Below are positions 17,366 to 26,408 of a stretch of DNA of 64,000 nt, piece after piece (position 1 is the first letter of the stretch; each line of letters starts with the position of its first letter). The DNA is from Pseudothioglobus sp905182815 (lineage in GTDB: Bacteria; Pseudomonadota; Gammaproteobacteria; PS1; Pseudothioglobaceae): contig NZ_CP159805.1 of NCBI RefSeq assembly GCF_048087625.1, forward strand, positions 62,001 through 126,000, read 5' to 3'. The translations under genes and the position numbers were made by a program. The notes beneath the pieces are model-generated. The model made no database searches. It saw only the letters and a list, made by a program, of their open reading frames with translations, and was not told the origin of the DNA.

Positions 17366-18145
17366 ATGAGTTGGTGGACATCAGTTTTAGGCGGGGCGCT
17401 AGGCTATATGATTGGTGGCCCACTTGGTGCGATGCTTGGTGTTGCATTCGCGGGTAACCTTTCAAAAGGTAAGTCTAATTTCCGTGGATCTGCTTCAGAT
17501 TATCGGCCCGGTGATCAACAGCGCGTTCAAGCAGCATTTTTTAGTAGTGTATTTTCAGTTATGGGATACATTGCCAAAGTAGATGGTAAAGTCTCAAAGT
17601 CTGAAATTCTGCTAGCTCAGCAAGTTATGCAGCACATGCAGTTATCTGAAGATATGCAAAAAGCTGCAAAAGAGCTCTTTAACCAAGGCAAACAAAATGA
17701 TTTTAACCTTGACGAGGTGCTTGAGCAGTTTCGCACCGAATCTCATAGGCGCACCCACCTAGTCCGGATGTTTTTAGAGATTCAAATTCAAGCTACATAT
17801 GCAGATGGTGTGTTCGATGATAAAGAGTATGACGCTCTTAAATATATTGCTAATAAACTGCGCTTCCCTATTCCTGAATTAGAGCGACTTATTCAGCAGT
17901 TTTCTATTGCGAGTGGCAAATCTAGCAAACTAACAATCGATGATGCATACGTCATATTAGGTGCTGATAAAAACTTAACTGATAAGGAGCTTAAAACAGC
18001 TTATAGGCGATTATTATCTCAGCATCACCCAGATAAGTTAGTTGCTAAAGGCCTGCCTGAAGAAATGACAAAGATGGCGAATGAAAAAACCCAGGAAATT
18101 ATTAGTGCTTATGAGCTGATAAAAAAACATCGAGGCTCTAGTTAA
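17366..18145 (+). CDS. djlA: DjlA-like co-chaperone (TerB + DnaJ domains)
   Basis: A 259-residue protein with a Gly-rich N-terminal membrane segment (about 5-30, GGALGYMIGGPLGAMLGVAF), a TerB-like helical domain (about 55-175, containing VDGKVSKSE and ADGVFDDKE) and a C-terminal J-domain (about 190-255) with the HPD motif at 221-223. This is the DjlA architecture. DjlA is a membrane-anchored partner of DnaK. It is close to E. coli DjlA in length. The start at 17366 gives the expected short N-terminal tail. Confidence 0.92.
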   Translation: MSWWTSVLGGALGYMIGGPLGAMLGVAFAGNLSKGKSNFRGSASDYRPGDQQRVQAAFFSSVFSVMGYIAKVDGKVSKSEILLAQQVMQHMQLSEDMQKAAKELFNQGKQNDFNLDEVLEQFRTESHRRTHLVRMFLEIQIQATYADGVFDDKEYDALKYIANKLRFPIPELERLIQQFSIASGKSSKLTIDDAYVILGADKNLTDKELKTAYRRLLSQHHPDKLVAKGLPEEMTKMANEKTQEIISAYELIKKHRGSS

Positions 18146-18263
18146 CTGTATCTCAATTTTTGTTGTAGAGTTAATAATTATTCATATTAGGTTTTAATAT
18201 CATTTAAAAATGAAATAAAATCTTAGTCATAAAGCTAAGCAAAAACGCAGAGTAACTAATCAC

Positions 18264-18458
18264 ATGGCAAGAGGACAAAAATCATTTAAGCATTCTAATA
18301 ATGGTCCAGCAGTTACCGATGATGAAATTTATATGATGGTAATGCTTTATACCTACCAACATAAAAGCATTGATTATCTTGCTCGGAAATTTAACGTCAG
18401 CTCTCCTGTAGCTAAAGAAATTATCATTCGAAGTCGTTTTGGCGGGGCTTGTGGCTAA
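18264..18458 (+). CDS. Small helix-turn-helix-like protein
   Basis: A 64-residue protein whose second half (EIYMMVMLYTYQHKSIDYLARKFNVSSPVAKEIIIRSRF) looks like a sigma-70 region 4 or resolvase-type helix-turn-helix: LARKFNVSSPVAKEII has the expected pattern. The family is not recognised. Its 3' end overlaps the predicted start of the MORN-repeat gene, suggesting coupling. Confidence 0.6.
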   Translation: MARGQKSFKHSNNGPAVTDDEIYMMVMLYTYQHKSIDYLARKFNVSSPVAKEIIIRSRFGGACG

Positions 18459-19083
18459 GGTAAATATACTGCCACTAATTATTTTTATTCTTGCAGGCCA
18501 AGTCTATGCAGACAAAAATGATTTATTCCTTGAGGGATTAGAGGGGGTTGTCAGGATTGATTTTTCCGATGGAAGTATTTATAAAGGACAAGTTGATGAA
18601 TGCTTAATTGAATTGACTAAAGCAACCTGTATGTCTGGGATGGGGGTTTATGACTCCATAGATGGCTCAAAATATTTTGGAAGTTTTAAGGGTAATAAGC
18701 CCAATGGTAGTGGTTTATTTAGACATCTAGACGGCCAAACCTATGAGGGAAATTTTAAAGATGGTGCTATTCATGGCAAAGGCATTATGACCTACTCAGA
18801 TGGCAGAAGGTATGAGGGTGACTACAAAAATAATATACGCAATGGCAATGGCATCATGACCTATCCTGATGGCCGAAGGTATGAGGGCGGCTTTAAAAAT
18901 AATATGCGCAATGGTTTTGGCGTCATGACCTATCAAGATAGAGGGAAATATGAAGAGGGCAGTAGCTATGAAGGAGAGTGGTTAGATGACGAGCGAAATG
19001 GCCAGGGAATTATGATTTATTCAAATGATGGTAGGCGCTTGAAAGGAGAGTTTAAGGATAATGTTTTTATTAACTATAATTAG
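18451..19083 (+). CDS. Secreted/periplasmic MORN-repeat protein
   Basis: About 210 residues, with a signal-peptide-like start (MAKVNILPLIIFILAGQVYA) when the GTG at 18451 is used; a TTG at 18439 is the alternative. At least five MORN-type repeats follow, of the pattern YEGnfKdg..hGkGimtYsDGr (examples YEGNFKDGAIHGKGIMTYSD and YEGDYKNNIRNGNGIMTYPD). MORN repeats form elongated beta sheets, often binding lipids or proteins. No enzymatic domain is attached. Function unknown. Confidence 0.8.
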   Translation: MAKVNILPLIIFILAGQVYADKNDLFLEGLEGVVRIDFSDGSIYKGQVDECLIELTKATCMSGMGVYDSIDGSKYFGSFKGNKPNGSGLFRHLDGQTYEGNFKDGAIHGKGIMTYSDGRRYEGDYKNNIRNGNGIMTYPDGRRYEGGFKNNMRNGFGVMTYQDRGKYEEGSSYEGEWLDDERNGQGIMIYSNDGRRLKGEFKDNVFINYN

Positions 19084-19112
19084 AGCTTATAGGATAATTT
19101 GGAGATGAGCTA

Positions 19113-19805
19113 GTGGACATAAAAATTATATATTTTGATTTACCTTTTTGGCGTGCTGAAATATCAAGACTACCTCTGTTCATAGCAAATATAGACTTTG
19201 AAGACTTCAGGCCAAGTGATGAGGAGTGGGATTATGCTAAAGAGAATGGGAAAATGAAGGACGGCACAAAAATCCCATTTAGTGAACTACCCGTTCTATC
19301 TATAAATGGTGAAAGCATTGCGCAAACAATGGCAATTGCAAGAATATGTGGCAAGCTTGGCGGAATGTATCCAGAGGATATTATTGAGGCGGGCAAGGTC
19401 GATCAAATCGTTGTTGCTGTTGAAAATATTAATGCACTTTTAAGTCCCTCAATGAAAGAAAGTGATCCATTAAAAAAGAAGGCAATGCGAAAAGAGTTGA
19501 CCTCTAATGAACTGCCAACATACTTTGGTTATTTACAAGATATTTTAGATGCCAATCATTCAGGTTGGTTTGTTGGAGACACTATGACTATTGCTGACCT
19601 TGCAGTTTGGAGTCTTTTAGGATGGATCGCTTCGGGCGTTATTGATGGTATCTCAGCGGAGGTTGTTCGCCCATTTGATGGCTTGGTCAGACTATACAAC
19701 GAGATCAATAAAAATCCACGCGTCAGAGCCTGGAAAATTAAGACCTATGACCACGATAAAGTTCGAGATGATGAGTATAGCTTTGGCGTTCCAGACAGCA
19801 TATAA
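19113..19805 (+). CDS. Glutathione S-transferase family protein
   Basis: A 230-residue protein starting with GTG (MDIKIIYFDLPFWRAE), with GGAG about 9 nt upstream. The N-terminal thioredoxin-like domain shows ISRLPLFIANIDFED, the cis-Pro region IPFSELPVLSI and then ESIAQTMAIARICG, the glutathione-binding (E-S) motif. The C-terminal helical domain contains DTMTIADLAVWSLLGW, the conserved capping-box motif. It resembles sigma-class GSTs. Substrate unknown. Confidence 0.88.
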   Translation: MDIKIIYFDLPFWRAEISRLPLFIANIDFEDFRPSDEEWDYAKENGKMKDGTKIPFSELPVLSINGESIAQTMAIARICGKLGGMYPEDIIEAGKVDQIVVAVENINALLSPSMKESDPLKKKAMRKELTSNELPTYFGYLQDILDANHSGWFVGDTMTIADLAVWSLLGWIASGVIDGISAEVVRPFDGLVRLYNEINKNPRVRAWKIKTYDHDKVRDDEYSFGVPDSI

Positions 19806-19811
19806 AGTGAG

Positions 19812-20585
19812 CTAATTGAGCTTTCTCGAGTCATCAAGGTAGGAGAGCTTATTACGCACTGATGATATTTCAGCGGTGTTGATCTCTACTGTGATAACTT
19901 TTTCAGTTGTTCCAGCGTTTACAACATCAAGCCCATCTGGCCCAATAATTTTGCTCTCACCCATAAAATTGATGCCATTTAAGCTTCCAGTAGAGTTGGC
20001 ATAAATCACATATATTCCGTTCTCAAATGCCCTAGTTCTGCAATTATAAAGAGCTGCAGCTGGCCAAAGGGATGACTGGCCGGTTGGAGCGATAATCAAT
20101 TCAACGTCTTGTAGAGCTAATTTACGAATTATCTCTGGAAACTCTAGCTCATAACAAATGACGATCGCAGACTTTATCCCGTTGACCATAATGATCGAAC
20201 TCTTGCTGCCTGGTTTAAATATCTTTGATTCATCGGCAGTAGGCGGCAGCATTTTTTTGCGATGGTTTGCAAGAGACAGGCCCTTACTATCAAAATACTG
20301 AGCTGAGTTAAACAGACTGTTTTTGACCACTTCTGGATATCCATAAAGAATGGCAGTTGAATACTTTTTTGCAAGTAGGCTTATTTTGTTTGCGAACTCA
20401 CCATCACTCTGCTCACAAAACTCTTTGATTTTCTCAAAGCTCCCGTACCCCGAAAGAAATAGCTCAGGGCAAACGATTAAATCTAGCCCATCAGTTTGCT
20501 GTAATTTTTCCTCTAGCCTTTGAATCCTTTTTAAAGGATTTTCATCGCGCATTTTGTATTGAAATATGCCTGCATTAATTTTCAT
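19812..20585 (-). CDS. Carbon-nitrogen hydrolase (nitrilase superfamily)
   Basis: A 257-residue amidase-type enzyme with the Glu-Lys-Cys triad visible: Glu41 in VCPELFLSGYG, Lys110 in NHRKKMLPP and Cys144 in AIVICYELEFPE. The size and the beta-alpha-alpha-beta plan fit the superfamily (omega-amidase, N-carbamoylputrescine amidase and others). The substrate cannot be decided. It overlaps the preceding small membrane-protein gene by 11 nt, so the two are probably cotranscribed. It is convergent with the GST gene. Confidence 0.88.
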   Translation of the reverse strand: MKINAGIFQYKMRDENPLKRIQRLEEKLQQTDGLDLIVCPELFLSGYGSFEKIKEFCEQSDGEFANKISLLAKKYSTAILYGYPEVVKNSLFNSAQYFDSKGLSLANHRKKMLPPTADESKIFKPGSKSSIIMVNGIKSAIVICYELEFPEIIRKLALQDVELIIAPTGQSSLWPAAALYNCRTRAFENGIYVIYANSTGSLNGINFMGESKIIGPDGLDVVNAGTTEKVITVEINTAEISSVRNKLSYLDDSRKLN

Positions 20586-20841
20586 TTTTTTCTCGCGATT
20601 TACGAATTTTCTTAATCCAATTATAGGGCTTTATAATAATCCAATATATCCATACAGGCGCAACAACGATATAGAATATATGCCAATAAACGTTATAAAG
20701 ATCAAACCAACTGATGAATATTTGATTATTTAGTTTTGAGTATGTTGTCGCAATGAAAAACGAAAACAGTATCCAAAAGATACTGAAGTAAAAACTAATT
20801 CTTGTTTTTAATGAGAAACTTATCATCAGAAATGATTGCAC
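20575..20841 (-). CDS. Small membrane protein upstream of the C-N hydrolase
   Basis: An 88-residue protein with two strongly hydrophobic segments (about 10-32 and 50-70) and a basic C-terminal tail ending IRKSREKNEN. Two Met starts are possible (residues 1 and 6). Its 3' end overlaps the C-N hydrolase start by 11 nt, suggesting coupling. Rich in Trp and Tyr. No family recognised. Confidence 0.6.
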   Translation of the reverse strand: MQSFLMISFSLKTRISFYFSIFWILFSFFIATTYSKLNNQIFISWFDLYNVYWHIFYIVVAPVWIYWIIIKPYNWIKKIRKSREKNEN

Positions 20842-20894
20842 TATATAACCTTAAGGTAACTATAATTTAATTTGCAAATTTATAGAGACTTTCG

Positions 20895-21905
20895 ATGATA
20901 AAAACATTACAGATAAGCGAGAAAGAGGCCTGGGATTTGGCATTTAATGCCTTAATAAATAACCAGACTTCTGATGATAATGCAAGAGAAGTTGCTGACG
21001 CCTTAATCAACGCTGAGTTTGATGGACAGGCTGGGCACGGCTTATCGCGAATACCTTCTTACGTTGAGCAGGTGTTGTCTGGTAAGGTTGCTGGTAATGT
21101 ATCTCCCTCACTTCTAAGTTCAAAGGGGAGCGTCATTCGAGTTGATGCCAATCATGGCTTTGCTTTTCCTGCGATCTCATTAGCCCTCAGTGAAATAACA
21201 AAGACTTGCAAGAGCTTTGGTATTGCAGCTGCAAGCATTTCTCGCTCGCATCACTTTGGTCAGGCTGGAAGGCATGTTGAAAGACTTGCTGAAGATGGGC
21301 TTATTGGTTTAATGTTCGGTAATACCCCTAAGGCGATTCCGCCTTGGGGTGGAACGAAACCCTTGTTTGGAACAAACCCAATCGCATTTGCCTCGCCAAG
21401 AGAAACTGCTGCTCCATTAGTCATTGATATGAGCTTAAGTAAGGTAGCACGCGGCAAGGTTATGGTGGCCAATCAACTCAATGAGAAAATTCCAGAGGGC
21501 TGGGCAATTGATCAAGATGGCAGACCAACAACCGATGCAAAAAAAGCACTTGAGGGGGCAATGCTTCCAATTGGAGATGCCAAGGGGAGTGCTCTAGCAC
21601 TGATGGTAGAGATGCTTGCAGCTGGGCTTACCGGTTCAAACTTTGGCTTTGAGGCGAGTTCTTTTCTTAATGCTGAAGGTGATTCACCGGGTGTTGGTCA
21701 GCTGATTATTGCAATTGACCCTAGTTTTTTCTCTGGAGAGAGTTTTGGTGAGCGAACTGAAACCCTAGTAGGTGCAATCCTTGATCAGCCCTCAACAAGG
21801 CTTCCAGGTGATAAGCGCATTGAAAAGAGGAAGGTACGAGAGATGTCACAAACCATCACCATCTCCAAGGACCTTTATGAAAAAATTGAGGTATTAATCC
21901 ATTAG
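20895..21905 (+). CDS. Malate/L-lactate dehydrogenase family oxidoreductase (Ldh2-like)
   Basis: A 336-residue NAD(P)-dependent 2-hydroxyacid dehydrogenase of the Ldh2/MDH2 fold, unrelated to classical LDH. Family motifs are EFDGQAGHGLSRIPSYVEQ, the conserved catalytic-His region SRSHHFGQAGRHVE, TPKAIPPWGGTKPLFGTNPIAFA and a C-terminal PGDKRIEKR. Relatives act on malate, lactate, ureidoglycolate, sulfolactate or Delta1-piperideine-2-carboxylate, so the substrate is open. ATG start at 20895. Confidence 0.9.
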   Translation: MIKTLQISEKEAWDLAFNALINNQTSDDNAREVADALINAEFDGQAGHGLSRIPSYVEQVLSGKVAGNVSPSLLSSKGSVIRVDANHGFAFPAISLALSEITKTCKSFGIAAASISRSHHFGQAGRHVERLAEDGLIGLMFGNTPKAIPPWGGTKPLFGTNPIAFASPRETAAPLVIDMSLSKVARGKVMVANQLNEKIPEGWAIDQDGRPTTDAKKALEGAMLPIGDAKGSALALMVEMLAAGLTGSNFGFEASSFLNAEGDSPGVGQLIIAIDPSFFSGESFGERTETLVGAILDQPSTRLPGDKRIEKRKVREMSQTITISKDLYEKIEVLIH

Positions 21906-22012
21906 TTTTATTGACTTATGAGTTTTTATAGTTCATTTTGAATTATAGACCTAATGCACCTTTAACTATATAATTGGCATCTTACAAATTTATCATTACA
22001 AGGAAGCATGAT

Positions 22013-22936
22013 ATGAGTTTTTCAAATTCAAATCTAACCAAGACCGCGCTGAGCGCACTCTTAACCATGTCACTCGGTTTTTCCCTGAGCGTCAGCGCGG
22101 ATGACTCAGAGCAAATTAAGTCTACGCTGATGAGCAGAATGACCAGTTCGACTGGCTCGTTTATCTCAACAGGTATTGGCGCACTACTGAGCCCCAACTT
22201 TAATACCGTTGAGGTTAGCACTAACCTTAAAGAGGGTGACTCATCGGTTGACATTGGCGTCCTTAGAGCTTTTGGTGACAACCCAAACTCATTTATCTTT
22301 AATCAGATCAATCTTAATCGTTTTGATGATAGAACCACTTTAAACCTTGGTCTAGGCTATAGAAGACTCAACGCTGACGAGACTTGGATGGGCGGCGTTA
22401 ACGCATTTTACGATCACGAGTTCCCGAACGATCACAAACGTAACGGCGTTGGCTTTGAGCTTATTAGCTCCGCCTTTGAGGCAAGGGTGAACTCATACCA
22501 CGGCACCACAGGCTACATTAAAGACAAGAGTGGTACTAACTCGAAAGCACTTGACGGCAGAGACATGGGCTTCAAGGTAGCGCTGCCTTACCTCCCCGGA
22601 ATGATGTTTGGCATGAACGCAGTGCAGTGGAAGGGTATTGACGGCATGAAGGACAAGAAGAGCAGGAAGTACACGCTCGGCGGTTACCTCTCTGACAACG
22701 TCTCGATTAGCTTTGAGCGTCATGACTATAAAAACAAAGCGACTAAAGATAACAACAGCATTAACCTGAACTACACGTGGGGCTTTGGCGCACAGAATAC
22801 AAGACCTAAACTCTTAGAGTTTGCAAGCTCGGCTTACGAACTTAAGAAGCTTGGCGATCAGCGCTATGACCTTGTCAAGCGTGAGAATCGAATCGTTAAG
22901 AAGAAATCTGGCGTTCTAACAGTGAGTGGGTACTAA
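22013..22936 (+). CDS. Inverse autotransporter beta-barrel protein without passenger
   Basis: A 307-residue protein with a signal peptide (about 1-29, ending SVSA) followed by an intimin/invasin-type beta-domain: STGIGALLSPNF, NQINLNRFDDRTTLNLGLGYRR, MGGVNAFYDHEF and the closing strands FERHDYKN..SINLNYTWGFG. These match the inverse autotransporter beta-domain (PF11924 type). No Ig-like or lectin passenger follows the barrel; the chain ends about 40 residues later. An in-frame TTG at 21974 is less likely as start. The gene is clearly more G+C-rich than its neighbours. The next gene begins 1 nt after its stop and may be the partner. Confidence 0.85.
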   Translation: MSFSNSNLTKTALSALLTMSLGFSLSVSADDSEQIKSTLMSRMTSSTGSFISTGIGALLSPNFNTVEVSTNLKEGDSSVDIGVLRAFGDNPNSFIFNQINLNRFDDRTTLNLGLGYRRLNADETWMGGVNAFYDHEFPNDHKRNGVGFELISSAFEARVNSYHGTTGYIKDKSGTNSKALDGRDMGFKVALPYLPGMMFGMNAVQWKGIDGMKDKKSRKYTLGGYLSDNVSISFERHDYKNKATKDNNSINLNYTWGFGAQNTRPKLLEFASSAYELKKLGDQRYDLVKRENRIVKKKSGVLTVSGY

Positions 22937-22937
22937 T

Positions 22938-23927
22938 ATGAAAACATTAAACTTAAATAAAATATTACTATTAATTAGCTTATTTCTAATATCAGCTGTT
23001 TTTTCAACGGCAGCGGATGCAAGCTGTAGGTATACAGCTGCAGGATTGCTTGATGTTCAATCTGGAAGCCAACAATACCAGGTTTATGAAACTAGAGCGG
23101 GCCGGTATTCTGATGCATGTTCAGATACACCGGATGAGTATGAGTTAACGTTTTATAAGTTAGGGATTTGCACTGCTACTACTGCTGCAAATGATTTGAG
23201 CTCATGTCAATATATTGTAAATGATGCCGCTGGTGTAAACCATGTAATTGTTGCAGGCACTACTGGTGCAATGGCGATTCCAGAATTTGCAATTGATCCA
23301 GGAACATATACCCATATGGTTGTTGTTATTAGTAATAAGTTAGGTGTAAAGCACTCATTTACAGCTACAAATAGTCTTACTGGTGCAAGTTCTAGTACTG
23401 GAACGTCCTGTTGGACTTCTGTTGCTGGTCCTAGTGCTTATACGAATGAGCCCATTACAACGCCACATGGCGATACGATTGAAGATGGTATTCAATTAAT
23501 TAGTTGTGGAGCTGCGGCTGCTTCGGCCCCTATTTTCTCTTATGAGGTTATCAATAAGTTAACTGGAGAGCGTTGCTCTTCTACTTGGTTAGCAAATGGT
23601 GACAGATATCAAGTTGTAGATGAAGATGATAATGTGGCAACTGTTGGAAATGGTACAGCAGAAGTCTCTCTTCTTAAGTCAACAGATGTATTTGCAACAG
23701 CTTGCACAGATGCCGCAAAAATTCTTTGGACCACAACGCTTACAACGCCTTATGTGGTGACAACAGAATCAACTTGGAAACTGAATATGAGAACAACGGA
23801 TTCAGTCTCTATTGATTTTGATAGTGGTGTAGTGGACCCAGACGCTACTCCGGTAGTTGGTTCAAACAATGACATCATGAAGATGGGCGCAGACCCTGTT
23901 CAGTTGTATCTAACCGTTACCGATTAA
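22938..23927 (+). CDS. Secreted Cys-containing protein paired with the inverse autotransporter
   Basis: A 329-residue protein with a signal peptide (MKTLNLNKILLLISLFLISAVF..., cleavage near ADA-SC). The mature chain is rich in Thr, Ser, Ala and Gly, has about ten Cys in scattered pairs and looks all-beta, as in pilin- or adhesin-like surface proteins. It starts 1 nt after the barrel gene, so they are surely cotranscribed. I do not recognise the family. A role as the separately encoded surface component of the barrel is inference from adjacency alone. Confidence 0.75.
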   Translation: MKTLNLNKILLLISLFLISAVFSTAADASCRYTAAGLLDVQSGSQQYQVYETRAGRYSDACSDTPDEYELTFYKLGICTATTAANDLSSCQYIVNDAAGVNHVIVAGTTGAMAIPEFAIDPGTYTHMVVVISNKLGVKHSFTATNSLTGASSSTGTSCWTSVAGPSAYTNEPITTPHGDTIEDGIQLISCGAAAASAPIFSYEVINKLTGERCSSTWLANGDRYQVVDEDDNVATVGNGTAEVSLLKSTDVFATACTDAAKILWTTTLTTPYVVTTESTWKLNMRTTDSVSIDFDSGVVDPDATPVVGSNNDIMKMGADPVQLYLTVTD

Positions 23928-23949
23928 TTTTTTGGTGGATAGGAAAAGA

Positions 23950-24666
23950 CTAGGATAGTCGAGACCTGCCACCATCAACACCGATAATTTGACCTGTAAC
24001 CCAAGAACTCTCTTCGCTCAGTAGAAACTTTGCAATTGAGGCTGAGTCTTTTCCCTCACCAACTCTCTTAAGCGGATGTGCCTTAGCAAGTGCCTCAGCA
24101 ACAATTGGATTCTTTAACATTGGCTGAGCAATCTTAGAGTTCGTAAGGCTTGGTGCAATACAGTTAACACGAATGTTTGGCGCAAATTCAGCAGCAAGTG
24201 TAACCGTTAACCCTTCAATTGCTGCCTTGGCAGTAGCAATAATAGTGTGGTTGGTGAAACCTTTCTGGGCAGCAACCGATGAGAATAAGACAATAGAGCC
24301 GTTACTTTTTTTAAGGTCTTCTTGAAAACCTTTAATCGACTCAATTGCCGAGTAGAGGTTTAACTTCATGCAGTTATGTAAGTCATTTTCGCTCACTCTC
24401 TTAAGCGGCTTTAAGTCTATTGATCCGACGCAGTATGCGACTCCCTTCACATCAAAGTCTGAGGTATCTGCTTTAACCTTGTCTATAAAGTTTTCTTCTA
24501 GCACGTCAGCAACAGAATAAGTGCAGCCAAGTTTTTCTGATAATGGTTTTAATTCATCCTCATTTCTAGCAATTAAATGCACTTCATGATCTGAGTTTGT
24601 AAGCTGCTCGGCAAGGCTTGATCCAATAGATCCGGTAGCACCAAAAATTAGATATTTATTTGACAT
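23950..24666 (-). CDS. Short-chain dehydrogenase/reductase
   Basis: A 238-residue classical SDR: the N-terminal GATGSIGSSLAEQL binds the dinucleotide, NSDHEVHLIARNE supplies a basic residue suggesting NADP(H), and the catalytic Ser lies in IVLFSSVAAQKG. The usual Tyr-x-x-x-Lys is replaced: the segment reads NHTIIATAKAAIEG, so the position normally held by Tyr seems to be Ile or Thr while the Lys is kept. VTGQIIGVDGGRS is the usual C-terminal motif. Enzymatic activity is therefore uncertain. It stands alone, convergent with the secreted-protein gene. Confidence 0.85.
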   Translation of the reverse strand: MSNKYLIFGATGSIGSSLAEQLTNSDHEVHLIARNEDELKPLSEKLGCTYSVADVLEENFIDKVKADTSDFDVKGVAYCVGSIDLKPLKRVSENDLHNCMKLNLYSAIESIKGFQEDLKKSNGSIVLFSSVAAQKGFTNHTIIATAKAAIEGLTVTLAAEFAPNIRVNCIAPSLTNSKIAQPMLKNPIVAEALAKAHPLKRVGEGKDSASIAKFLLSEESSWVTGQIIGVDGGRSRLS

Positions 24667-24792
24667 ATAAGTTTTTTAAATGAGTGAAAAGATAAGCTCA
24701 TTATTTTAGCAACTATTAATCACTAAAGATATTATTTGGATAACTATTTTGTTTATACTTTATTAATTCTTCAAATTAATTTACTTTTATTT

Positions 24793-25362
24793 ATGAAAAA
24801 ACTATTTACTATCTTATTACTATCCATCGGCTCTATGAGCCCATCTTATGCCGACACAAAAGTTTCAGAAGAGGCAATAAGGTGCTCAGCGCTTATTTAT
24901 ATTCAGCTTACTAGAACAGAGATGGCCGGCCTTACTGCAGGTGAAGAAATCATGAATAGAATTTATGCCTACCACGCCATTGATGGAACGGATATGGAGA
25001 TGACTAATGGTCAAATTGTTGCCGCTCAAACAGAGGCCATAACTAAGCTCACTCAAGAGTATATAAAGGGTGCTAATCTTGCAGTAGAGTACCGTCACTG
25101 CGTTTATTGGATGACAGACATTGCCAACTTTATTAATATCAGTGAGTATGTTTCTCCAGAGGATCAGACTGAAGAGGCTGAGGCTGCGGAGATGGCGCTC
25201 TTTTTATCTGCGCCGACAGAGTCCTCTGTCACAGTCTTTAAAAACCCTATCGAAACATGGGGGCAGCAGGTTGACTTAGGGTTTGCATCATGGGCTTCAC
25301 AGGAGTTAAAGGTGCCCTATAAAGAAGCTATTCTAAGTAAAGTAAGTGAGAAGTTTGAGTAG
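24793..25362 (+). CDS. Secreted protein of unknown function
   Basis: A 189-residue protein with a signal peptide (MKKLFTILLLSIGSMSPSYA). An in-frame upstream start would only add a hydrophobic stretch before it. The mature protein is helical, with two Cys (RCSALIYIQL and YRHCVYWM) that could pair. That layout is common in small periplasmic helical proteins of marine bacteria, but I do not recognise a family. It lies 29 nt upstream of the ureohydrolase gene. Confidence 0.65.
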   Translation: MKKLFTILLLSIGSMSPSYADTKVSEEAIRCSALIYIQLTRTEMAGLTAGEEIMNRIYAYHAIDGTDMEMTNGQIVAAQTEAITKLTQEYIKGANLAVEYRHCVYWMTDIANFINISEYVSPEDQTEEAEAAEMALFLSAPTESSVTVFKNPIETWGQQVDLGFASWASQELKVPYKEAILSKVSEKFE

Positions 25363-25391
25363 ATGTTTTTCCAAATATAGGTACTAAAAGA

Positions 25392-26390
25392 ATGGATAAG
25401 AAAACCAGAGATAACGCTGCGATGATGAATGGCCTCTATTGGTGGGGCGTGCCAACGCTTTTTCGTTGTCCTCATAATCCCGAGACCGAGGGCTGCGACA
25501 TTGCACTTGTTGGCGTCCCTCATAGCACTGGAAATGGGACTACTCAGCGCGATCAGCATTTGGGCCCGAGGGCAGTTAGAAATATTTCTGCTCAGGGAAG
25601 ACGCGGACACCTTAAGTTTGGTATTTCTCCATGGGAGATGTGCGAAATTAGAGATTTTGGTGACGTTCCACTGCCAGAGGCAAATAACAATGAGAAGTGT
25701 ATAGAGCACATTACTGAGTTTTATGACATTATTGCCAAGTCTGGAGTAAGGCCAGTTTCAATTGGGGGAGATCACTCGATTACTGGCGGAATCCTTCAGG
25801 CAATTGCAGGTCCAAAGTCCAAACTAACCAGCGGTAAGAAAGCGGTGCTTGTTCACTTTGATGCCCATACTGATGCGTTTCATCAGCTCGATCATTTTTT
25901 GGGCGCGGTTAAATCAGCTGCTCATTGGGCAAGCTACCTAGTTAGAGATGGTTTTGTTGATGCTTCAAAAAGTATTCAGGTTGGAATCAGGGGCAATACT
26001 AGAACCCTGGATTGGCTGAATTCAAGTTACGAGCTGGGCTATGAAATAATTACCAAAGACCAGTATGACGAGTACGGCGTTGAAAAATGTATTGAGATGA
26101 TTCAGGAGCGTGTTGGGGATTCACCTATTTATGTGACCTTTGACTTAGACTGTTTGGACGTCACTGTGGCGCCAGGTGTTTCAAATCTTGAGCCGGCAAT
26201 TGAGGGCTTTAAGATGCCGGACGTGCTTCAAATGCTGCAAGGGCTTCGTGGTAAGAATGTCATTGGTGGTGACGTAGTTTGCCTAATGCCAACGGTTGAT
26301 TCGCCGAACCAAATCACAGCGCATGTTGCCAACGCGATCATGTTTGAAATAGTGTGCCTAATTGCTGATAATATTGGCAAAAAACCGTAA
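25392..26390 (+). CDS. Ureohydrolase (agmatinase / arginase superfamily)
   Basis: A 332-residue binuclear-Mn enzyme. Metal-binding motifs are GGDHSITGG, HFDAHTDAF and FDLDCLDVTVAPG. The N-terminal extension with YWWGVPTLFRCP and TGNGTTQRDQHLGPRAVR resembles agmatinase/guanidinobutyrase-type members more than arginase. It would release urea from a guanidino compound such as agmatine, guanidinobutyrate or guanidine; the substrate cannot be read. It is followed by a Dabb-domain gene 18 nt downstream. Confidence 0.9.
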   Translation: MDKKTRDNAAMMNGLYWWGVPTLFRCPHNPETEGCDIALVGVPHSTGNGTTQRDQHLGPRAVRNISAQGRRGHLKFGISPWEMCEIRDFGDVPLPEANNNEKCIEHITEFYDIIAKSGVRPVSIGGDHSITGGILQAIAGPKSKLTSGKKAVLVHFDAHTDAFHQLDHFLGAVKSAAHWASYLVRDGFVDASKSIQVGIRGNTRTLDWLNSSYELGYEIITKDQYDEYGVEKCIEMIQERVGDSPIYVTFDLDCLDVTVAPGVSNLEPAIEGFKMPDVLQMLQGLRGKNVIGGDVVCLMPTVDSPNQITAHVANAIMFEIVCLIADNIGKKP

Positions 26391-26408
26391 CTTATTTTTA
26401 TGTAGCTA

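Noticed and set aside
24736..24792. Upstream start for the secreted protein at 24793
   Set aside because: The extra 19 residues are hydrophobic and precede a complete signal peptide beginning MKKLFTILLL, so the downstream ATG is the likely start.
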